Positions 34,940 to 40,249 of a DNA stretch of 40,249 bases are shown here, in pieces. A program made the position numbers and the translations under genes. The DNA comes from Alistipes sp. (GTDB taxonomy: Bacteria > Bacteroidota > Bacteroidia > Bacteroidales > Rikenellaceae). The notes below the pieces were generated by a model that did no database searches, was not told where the DNA came from, and saw only the letters and a program-made list of their open reading frames with translations. Where the stretch lies: positions 1 to 40,249 of the forward strand of contig JAFOHD010000037.1 in assembly GCA_017421945.1 (NCBI GenBank). The letters run 5' to 3'. Each line of letters begins with the position of its first letter. Within the stretch, counting starts at the first letter, position 1.

Positions 34940-36331
34940 TTAGAACCCAATCCTACGTCTAACCCCCTCTTGTTTAATGCATTCATCATTGCAAATCGAG
35001 ATTATCTTTTCCATACTGGTAACAGTGCCTGAGAGTATGTAGTCTACGTCTAGTTTGCGCGAGATATTTTCAATCTGTCCTCCTGTGAAACTGAATTTGG
35101 AGGCCAATGTTTGAGCGTCATCTTCGGTAACGACATCTACCATTGACATCCATATCTTAGCCTTTACTGCGGTTGAGGGGACTTGAAACTGAATTTTATA
35201 AAGGAAGCGTCTCTCAAATGCCGGGTCAAAGTTTTCAGTCAGGTTAGTGGTGGCTATCAAGATGCCGTCAAGAGTTTCCATCTCCTGAAGAATGATATTT
35301 TGAATAGCATTATTAGTTTTGCTGGCAGGACTGTCCTCTTTCAATCTCCTGCCGAAGATAGCGTCAGCTTCGTTGAATAGCAGGATGGGGGCTATGGGGC
35401 TATCATTCACGATATTGCGGTATGAATTGAACACTTGCTTTATGTTCTTTTCACTATCTCCCACCCACTTACTTCGAAGTTTACTCATGTCAACAATGAA
35501 GATGTTTCTGCCTGTTTCTCTTGCTATCTGCATCACGGTTTCTGTTTTGCCCGTTCCTGCAGCGCCGTAAAACAGACAACAGAATCCGCAGCGTAACCCT
35601 TTTTGGTTAAATCGCTCGCGCACCTGCGAAAATTTCTCTTCGCAGAGTAGGGTGGTGAGATTATGCACCTGTGCGGCCTCCTTGTCATTGTAATACATAT
35701 TTTTAGTGCGGATGTTGGAATGGATAATCAGTTCATCGGTCGGGATACTTGCTATTGGTGTAGAGTTATTTATGCCAAGGTCGGCTAAAAGTTTATTCAA
35801 GACAGGCTCTGGAACTGTGAAAACCTCTCGGTTTTCGAGTCCATCAACACATTGAAATTCCAGTAATCCTTTCTTTTGAAGGTTACTCTCACCTTGTTGC
35901 ATAGCGTCAAAAAGAGGGTTTGACAGCCCCATAGAATTATTAAGAAGCTTTGAGAACTCATCAATGGTAAAATAATTTTCACCAAAAGCAATATTTCTAT
36001 GGAGCATGTAAAACATAAGTAATATTTCATCTGGGTCATCCATTTTGTTGATTCCTAACTGGATTACGGTTTCGACGAATTTATTCTCGACATTGTTGTT
36101 CATAATGTCAAATATCTCATTCAATCCTATATCCGAGGGCATAACATCATTTACAATATCTCCAAAAATATTGTGAAGCCTGCTAAATATGGTTCTTGTA
36201 GAAAGTCCACTCAATGGCTCAGGCTCAATAGGGGTGTTGTTTTGGATAGCCTTTACTACCGAATTGCTGACACGATATCCATAACTGCCATTCTTTCGCC
36301 TCCTTACAACTACAAGCCTCTTTTCAGCCAA
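34940..36331 (-). CDS. AAA+ ATPase, main part (frameshifted from its winged-helix N-terminus)
   Basis: This 463-residue frame holds a CDC48/FtsH-like AAA+ domain. Walker A is GAAGTGKT (residues 256-263). Walker B is ILLFNEAD, with Asn320-Glu321 in place of Asp-Glu, as seen in some phage- and island-borne ATPases. Sensor 1 is ATTN (Asn363), and RR at 374-375 are arginine-finger candidates. The frame begins inside a winged-helix domain (LAEKRLVVVRRRKNG with a GSYGYRVS wing) whose first part is in the neighbouring frame at 36337-36633; both belong to one protein of about 560 residues. The only start available in this frame is TTG at 36331. It may remodel a DNA-protein complex. Confidence 0.85.
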   Translation of the reverse strand: MAEKRLVVVRRRKNGSYGYRVSNSVVKAIQNNTPIEPEPLSGLSTRTIFSRLHNIFGDIVNDVMPSDIGLNEIFDIMNNNVENKFVETVIQLGINKMDDPDEILLMFYMLHRNIAFGENYFTIDEFSKLLNNSMGLSNPLFDAMQQGESNLQKKGLLEFQCVDGLENREVFTVPEPVLNKLLADLGINNSTPIASIPTDELIIHSNIRTKNMYYNDKEAAQVHNLTTLLCEEKFSQVRERFNQKGLRCGFCCLFYGAAGTGKTETVMQIARETGRNIFIVDMSKLRSKWVGDSEKNIKQVFNSYRNIVNDSPIAPILLFNEADAIFGRRLKEDSPASKTNNAIQNIILQEMETLDGILIATTNLTENFDPAFERRFLYKIQFQVPSTAVKAKIWMSMVDVVTEDDAQTLASKFSFTGGQIENISRKLDVDYILSGTVTSMEKIISICNDECIKQEGVRRRIGF

Positions 36332-36336
36332 TTTTT

Positions 36337-36633
36337 CTATATCCTTTTGAATCCAAGGAAACGTATTTTGCTGACACCTAAAGTTGATATCAGATCTTTG
36401 GTTGAAGCAAGATCATCCCCCGATTTCTCAAGTATGGTAGCAAATAGTGCGGCTTGCAGAGGTGTGATTTCTAACTTGTCGCATATGTATTTTATCTCGG
36501 CATTGTCGGTTGAAAGAAAGGTTTCCATGTTTGTACAATCAATTTCGCTAGCGATGAAATCGAGAGATGAAACCAATGTCATTGGGGCGGTTGCGACCAT
36601 GTCGTTTGTCTGTTTGTTAAGGTTTGTATTCAT
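36337..36633 (-). CDS. N-terminal winged-helix part of the AAA+ ATPase (split by frameshift)
   Basis: This 98-residue frame starts at a good ATG at 36633 and ends at a stop that lies inside a winged-helix domain: LQAALFATILEKSGDDLASTK, then LISTLGVSKIRFLGFKRI. Reading across the stop with a one-base shift gives FKR-DIEKLAEKRLVVVRRR, the natural continuation of the recognition helix and wing. So this and the ATPase frame downstream are one gene broken by a -1 shift. A lost G in a GG pair near 36345-36350 would explain it. Whether this is an assembly error, a true mutation or programmed frameshifting cannot be told. The first 50 residues are helical with no known motif. Confidence 0.75.
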   Translation of the reverse strand: MNTNLNKQTNDMVATAPMTLVSSLDFIASEIDCTNMETFLSTDNAEIKYICDKLEITPLQAALFATILEKSGDDLASTKDLISTLGVSKIRFLGFKRI

Positions 36634-36663
36634 GGGAAGCTCTGTTTAGTAATGGTGATTACT

Positions 36664-36694
36664 GCTTATATACGAAATGTTGTGCAGTGTTACA
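36664..36694 (-). promoter_or_regulatory. Promoter-like element of the winged-helix/AAA+ gene (alternative sigma type)
   Basis: On the minus strand TGTAAC (36694-36689), six bases, CAA, a spacer of nine and TATAAGC (36670-36664) lie 30 bases before the ATG at 36633. Words and spacing equal those before the WG-repeat gene; 20 of 31 bases agree over the whole element. Confidence 0.45.
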
Positions 36695-36743
36695 CCGTAA
36701 TGATGTTTTTTTTCATTTGTAATGGAAAATCAAAATAACTTCG

Positions 36744-36751
36744 TATCTTTG
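36744..36751 (+). promoter_or_regulatory. -7 box of the sigma-like gene
   Basis: TATCTTTG matches TAnnTTTG and lies 24 bases before the ATG at 36776. It shows that the earlier ATG at 36722 is not the start. A TTTG at 36716-36719 is 24 bases upstream, slightly far for the -33 element. Confidence 0.5.
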
Positions 36752-36775
36752 TTAAATAAACCACACTACACGATT

Positions 36776-37597
36776 ATGTCTTTAGAAATCTCTTACTCAG
36801 AATTTTGTACGCGCTATTATGCCAGCGCCATGGAATTGGCTAACATGACAATTGCCACATACATAAAGAATAACGGAAGTATTAACCGCTATATTGATAT
36901 TGATTTGGTTAAGCATATAGGTGTGTCGTTTGGACTGGAAAAGGTGTATAAAAAATATGATGTGGATAGGGCTGGCGCAGCATCACTAAAAACCTACATG
37001 TCGGTGGTTATACATAACTGCGTAATCAGTGAGTTAAAGAAGGCATGGACTGAAGTAAAGAGAAATCATCCTGAATTGGTTGGCGTTAAGACCAAGGATG
37101 ATGCGAAGCGTCAAGGGCCTATGAATAAGGTTGGATCTCATGGTAACAATGCAGTAAAGCGTGAAGCTTATAGTTATATGGAGGCTAGCAGAATCCATGA
37201 ACGAAAAGAGAAGATTATCGAATGGATGATGGAGTGTGTTAAGAAACTCCACCCTACAGATCAAGTGATTTTGAAGTTTTGGATGGATGGCGAGAGTAAT
37301 TATGTAGAGAGAGTTCTTCATTTTCTCAACATAGAGAGTAATAGCAAATCCCAGCAGATGGTTAGAACTAGATGCCGTAGAGCCAAGCTCCAATTACAGC
37401 AGTTGATGGGAGGTGCAAAACCCGATTATAGGGATGTCTATATACCAACCGGAGAGTTTAGGAAGGATGCATTGAAAGAGGCGGTAGGAGACCGCAACCT
37501 TGAACGTCGTCGCGATAGGGCAATTAAGCGTCAGATGGCAACATATATAGATTATAGGCATATGTCGTCCAAATTATATGATAAACTTGTTAAATAA
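36776..37597 (+). CDS. Sigma-70-like (ECF-type) protein, divergent
   Basis: This 273-residue protein looks like a diverged small sigma factor. Residues about 40-95 resemble region 2: VDRAGAASLKTYMSVVIHNCVISELKKA has the pattern in which sigma factors grip core polymerase and the -10 element. Residues about 155-212 resemble region 4 with a helix-turn-helix (LHPTDQVILKFWMDGESNYV and MVRTRCRRAKLQLQQLM, which ends in the usual basic helix). The linker between them is basic, and so is the C-terminus (residues 215-273). The start at 36776 is set by the promoter box. It is read divergently from the AAA+ gene. DNA binding is likely; true sigma activity is inferred. Confidence 0.65.
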   Translation: MSLEISYSEFCTRYYASAMELANMTIATYIKNNGSINRYIDIDLVKHIGVSFGLEKVYKKYDVDRAGAASLKTYMSVVIHNCVISELKKAWTEVKRNHPELVGVKTKDDAKRQGPMNKVGSHGNNAVKREAYSYMEASRIHERKEKIIEWMMECVKKLHPTDQVILKFWMDGESNYVERVLHFLNIESNSKSQQMVRTRCRRAKLQLQQLMGGAKPDYRDVYIPTGEFRKDALKEAVGDRNLERRRDRAIKRQMATYIDYRHMSSKLYDKLVK

Positions 37598-37612
37598 GAT
37601 TCATTGTTAAGG

Positions 37613-37645
37613 CTCACGTCATTCATGGTGTGAGTTTTTTTTTTG
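37613..37645 (+). terminator. Terminator after the sigma-like gene
   Basis: A short stem (37613-37620 with 37627-37634, including two G-U pairs) is followed by a run of ten T. It lies 15 bases after the stop codon of the sigma-like gene. Confidence 0.65.
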
Positions 37646-37674
37646 TAATAAGCAGCACATATATCCGTATATGT
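37644..37674 (+). promoter_or_regulatory. Promoter-like element of the metallophosphoesterase gene
   Basis: TGTAAT (37644-37649), an 18-base spacer that also has CA at the seventh position, and TATATGT (37668-37674) lie 16 bases before the ATG. Form and spacing follow the element before the WG-repeat and AAA+ genes with a few changes. No TAnnTTTG box is present here. Confidence 0.35.
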
Positions 37675-37690
37675 AGTAAATATTTATAAT

Positions 37691-38425
37691 ATGGATAAAA
37701 TGTGGATTGTAATCCCTGATGTGCATGGACGAAGATTTTGGAGAAAGGCTATCAAGGGAAACGAAGATCAGAGAATCATTTTCCTAGGTGATTATCTCGA
37801 TCCTTATGAAACTGAGGGCATATCTTCGGAAGATGCGCACAGGGAATTGTTGGATATTATACAATTTAAGAAAGAGCATGCCGATAATGTTACTCTGTTG
37901 CTTGGAAATCATGATTTGGGATATCTTGCACCATATATATGTGAGTTTCGGCAGGATGTCCAAAGAAGGAGTGTTTATCACAGGCTTTTTTTAGATAATC
38001 TGTATCTTTTTGATATGGTCTATGAGGAAGATGTGGCCTGCCAGAAATTTCTGTTTTCACATGCCGGAATTAGGACTACGTGGCTTAAATCTAATGAATG
38101 GCTATTTGGAAATGGCGAGTTCAGCCCAAGTGAATTGAATGAACTCCTGCATAATGCCGCAGAGCGAGAAAATCTTTATTATGCTCTCGCCGACTCTTCT
38201 ATATTTCGTGGAGGATGTGATGCGGCGGGTAGTGTTGTCTGGGCAGATGTTGAAGAATTTGTTTATAATAATGATGAACTGCCTGGGTATATACAGATCT
38301 TCGGTCACACACTTCATTATGACGGTGCATGGACTATCGAAAACCGGCTATGGTGTTTGGATTGTGGTAAGGGATTTTGCATCAAGGTAGATTCTGGTGG
38401 TGAGACTGAAATTTCAGCAATATAA
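37691..38425 (+). CDS. Calcineurin-like metallophosphoesterase
   Basis: This 244-residue protein carries all motifs of a two-metal phosphoesterase: DVH (Asp10, His12), GDYLD (Asp34, Asp37), GNHD (Asn73, His74), SHAG (His124) and GHT (His206). The order and spacing are those of serine/threonine-phosphatase- and Ap4A-hydrolase-like enzymes. It has no signal peptide and should act in the cytoplasm on a phosphoprotein, nucleotide or nucleic acid. It lies between the sigma-like gene and the methyltransferase-like gene in the accessory-looking region, which points to a role beyond general metabolism. Confidence 0.92.
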   Translation: MDKMWIVIPDVHGRRFWRKAIKGNEDQRIIFLGDYLDPYETEGISSEDAHRELLDIIQFKKEHADNVTLLLGNHDLGYLAPYICEFRQDVQRRSVYHRLFLDNLYLFDMVYEEDVACQKFLFSHAGIRTTWLKSNEWLFGNGEFSPSELNELLHNAAERENLYYALADSSIFRGGCDAAGSVVWADVEEFVYNNDELPGYIQIFGHTLHYDGAWTIENRLWCLDCGKGFCIKVDSGGETEISAI

Positions 38426-38456
38426 TTTGGTAGGCTGTGTTTTTTTTTTATATTTG
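38426..38456 (+). promoter_or_regulatory. Consensus Bacteroidetes promoter for the methyltransferase-like gene
   Basis: TTTG at 38426-38429, a 19-base spacer and TATATTTG at 38449-38456 match the housekeeping promoter exactly. It begins at the stop codon of the phosphoesterase gene and lies 31 bases before the ATG at 38488. Confidence 0.75.
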
Positions 38457-38487
38457 CAAAATATAACCACAAAAAACTACCACCATT

Positions 38488-40249
38488 ATGTTTGAACAAG
38501 AATTTGATTACCATGAGGCGTTCGAACGATTGCTTACATATTACTACGACGAATGCCCGGGGCGAATCATGCCATTATTCCTACTCTTTTTGGCTGCGAA
38601 TAGTAAACCAAATCAACCCAATGTTTACATCGAGGAGAAGATTCGCAAGCCTTTAGATTGGAAGGATAAGCCTGAACAGCGTTATCAGAGTCCAATATTG
38701 TCGCAGTTTACTCAAGATGATGCCAGGGAGTTGGCTTCCACCGATCCTGCAGGAAACCATATGTTGGAACGTTGGGCATGTAACCAGATGGATCACATGT
38801 CAATTGTTGTGAATTGCCAAGATGAGGTGTGTAAGAAGATTAGAGCTCATTTCCAAAAAAGAGATGAGGCTCTTGGTGATAGTATGCACAATCGCAAGGC
38901 TCTATTCAATTTTGTGCAGGGCCTTGAGCGCATTCCTCATAAATTGTTGGAGGAGAATTATTTGCTGCTTGCATCCATGATTTTGAATAAGGCGCAGGTT
39001 CTTGATGAAATGGAGGATTATGATTTGGCTCAATTTGAGAAGTGGTTAATTAAGTCTTTGATTGGTGGCAATGTCACAGGTAATGTATTAAATGCTCAGG
39101 CTAAGTCGCCATTCCTGGCAGCTACCTATTCCAAAGCAAACATACTCACAGTGTCTGCAGGTCCTAATGCCGAGTTTGATTCTATGGTCAGCTATCTGAT
39201 TACAAAGGGCAACGGATGCGATAATGTAAATTGTATTGCTTCTGAACGACCCTTTACTGTAGATGTAGATGGAGAGTATGACTTGGTTATTATGAACCGT
39301 GCTGCCCACAACCGCCACAACCAGCACTCTGATTGGCATGATTGTCTCAAGAATATCAAGGATAAGTTCTCTGATAGCGGTCGATTTGTTGGCGTCGTAG
39401 AGAATAAATATCTATTTGCGATGCTTGACAAGCAGACGTTGTTCCAGGAGTGCGTCAATAGCAAGGAACTGGATACTGTAGTCCTTTTGCCAAAGAAGTA
39501 TGGCTACTCTATTGTGGCGTTAAACAAGGCCAAAAAGAATCCTGATATTGTCAAATTTGTTAATCTCTACAATGAAAGTCTCTCGGTTCATGAGTCAATG
39601 TATTATAAATATATAGTTAAGGGGCATTCCGCCAAGGCAAATATTGCATTGTTGCAACGAGCCCAATTCAAGATTGCGAGATTCTTTGATTATAAACTCC
39701 CCGAGATTGAAGGTTTCGAGTTGGTACCTTTGCGTAAATTCTTAAGACGTATAACACCATTATCATCTTTTGGCGTGAATAATTCGGGTCATGACGATGA
39801 AGTGTATGTAATCCAGCATAATCAGCAGAAACCATATAACCCATATGATGTTGAACTTAATCCGTTGCGTGTAAACACTTTCTCATTATATGACAAATAC
39901 TACTATCTTGATGATTGTAGCCTTATAGTGAATCGCTCGGGTGCGTTGAAGGCACATCTATATGATGGAACATATTGCCCTGCATATGTAAAAGATGTGC
40001 TGGCTTTTCATATTCAACGCCATAAGATACTCCCTAAATATATAATCAACGAGCTCAGTAAGCCATACATACAGACCCAGTTAGAGCATTGGACCAGTTC
40101 TCCATATGGTATCCATTCTGAAGACGAGATTCTCGATTTAAGGATATATATTCCCTGCGTACCTGATCCTATAGCCAAGGAGGAGAAGGTTTGTGAAGGA
40201 GAACTTGACCAGAATATTCTGCCTAATGGTAAGACCATAATGAGCAACA
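38488..40249 (+). CDS. Degenerate N6-DNA-methyltransferase-like protein with specificity-subunit-like C-terminus (3' end outside window)
   Basis: An open frame of 587 codons runs off the right edge. Residues about 1-190 are helical and unfamiliar. Residues about 215-350 follow an N6-adenine methyltransferase: a motif-I-like strand (NILTVSAGPNAEFD), then YDLVIMNRAAHN where the catalytic motif should read NPPY/F, then GRFVGVVENKYLFAML and LDTVVLLPKKYGYSIVALNK, like the strands after the catalytic loop. Pro-Pro of the catalytic motif is lost and motif I lacks the usual glycines, so methylation is doubtful. Residues about 405-558 resemble a type I specificity domain (ILPKYIINELSKPYIQTQL, then DEILDLRIYIP). 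It may recognise DNA without modifying it. Confidence 0.7.
   Translation, partial: MFEQEFDYHEAFERLLTYYYDECPGRIMPLFLLFLAANSKPNQPNVYIEEKIRKPLDWKDKPEQRYQSPILSQFTQDDARELASTDPAGNHMLERWACNQMDHMSIVVNCQDEVCKKIRAHFQKRDEALGDSMHNRKALFNFVQGLERIPHKLLEENYLLLASMILNKAQVLDEMEDYDLAQFEKWLIKSLIGGNVTGNVLNAQAKSPFLAATYSKANILTVSAGPNAEFDSMVSYLITKGNGCDNVNCIASERPFTVDVDGEYDLVIMNRAAHNRHNQHSDWHDCLKNIKDKFSDSGRFVGVVENKYLFAMLDKQTLFQECVNSKELDTVVLLPKKYGYSIVALNKAKKNPDIVKFVNLYNESLSVHESMYYKYIVKGHSAKANIALLQRAQFKIARFFDYKLPEIEGFELVPLRKFLRRITPLSSFGVNNSGHDDEVYVIQHNQQKPYNPYDVELNPLRVNTFSLYDKYYYLDDCSLIVNRSGALKAHLYDGTYCPAYVKDVLAFHIQRHKILPKYIINELSKPYIQTQLEHWTSSPYGIHSEDEILDLRIYIPCVPDPIAKEEKVCEGELDQNILPNGKTIMSN

Noticed and set aside
36340..36356. 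Programmed -1 ribosomal frameshifting in the AAA+ gene
   Set aside because: The local run lacks a classical slippery heptamer, and I see no strong downstream stem or upstream Shine-Dalgarno stimulator; a simple indel is more likely, though not proven.
36337..36633. The 98-residue frame as an independent small gene such as an antitoxin
   Set aside because: It ends in the middle of a winged helix whose other half is in the next frame at the exact junction; a split gene explains it better.
36722..36775. ATG at 36722 as the start of the sigma-like gene
   Set aside because: A -7 box (36744-36751) lies inside this extension, so transcription starts after it.

Overview
The window comes from a Bacteroidota genome, most likely an anaerobic gut-type Bacteroidales. 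Several promoters have the Bacteroidetes form (TTTG, about 19 bases, TAnnTTTG) instead of the E. coli form. Most genes lack a Shine-Dalgarno site. Outer-membrane TonB-type receptors with surface lipoproteins, pyruvate formate-lyase, a TatA/TatC pair without TatB and a BtuB/BtuG-type vitamin B12 operon all fit that group. I cannot name the genus.

Positions 1-9350 are mostly housekeeping. They hold the end of an SGNH-type esterase, rpoN with a small membrane protein, a ROK-family protein, a large outer-membrane beta-barrel protein on the minus strand, and a GNAT acetyltransferase paired with a YitT-type membrane protein. Positions 8692-15211 form one plus-strand efflux operon: TetR regulator, TolC-like channel, periplasmic adaptor lipoprotein, RND pump and a small PII-like protein. 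A strong bidirectional terminator separates it from the minus-strand pflB-pflA pair. Positions 18521-24218 are a minus-strand cobalamin-uptake operon behind a recognisable cobalamin riboswitch: DUF4465-like lipoprotein with a collagen-like tract, a second lipoprotein, BtuG-like beta-propeller lipoprotein and BtuB-like receptor. A DPP IV-type peptidase follows on the minus strand.

Positions 26933-31443 run tatA, tatC, TIM-barrel isomerase-like protein, Gfo/Idh/MocA oxidoreductase and DUF1080 lipoprotein. I read this as a 3-keto-glycoside breakdown set placed with its own export machinery. Next come a patatin-like lipase and a 59-residue winged-helix protein.

Positions 32724-40249 look accessory. 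On the minus strand are a DUF2130 coiled-coil/nuclease-like protein, a WG-repeat protein and a winged-helix AAA+ ATPase split by a one-base frameshift. Diverging on the plus strand are a sigma-70-like protein, a metallophosphoesterase and a large degenerate N6-methyltransferase-like protein with a specificity-subunit-like C-terminus, cut by the window end. The WG, ATPase and phosphoesterase genes share an upstream element (TGTAAC/T, 18 bases, TATAAGC or TATATGT) unlike the housekeeping promoter. I infer, without proof, that the neighbouring sigma-like protein may read it. This region is the best candidate for an undescribed system. I saw no tRNA, rRNA, CRISPR array, transposase or integrase.
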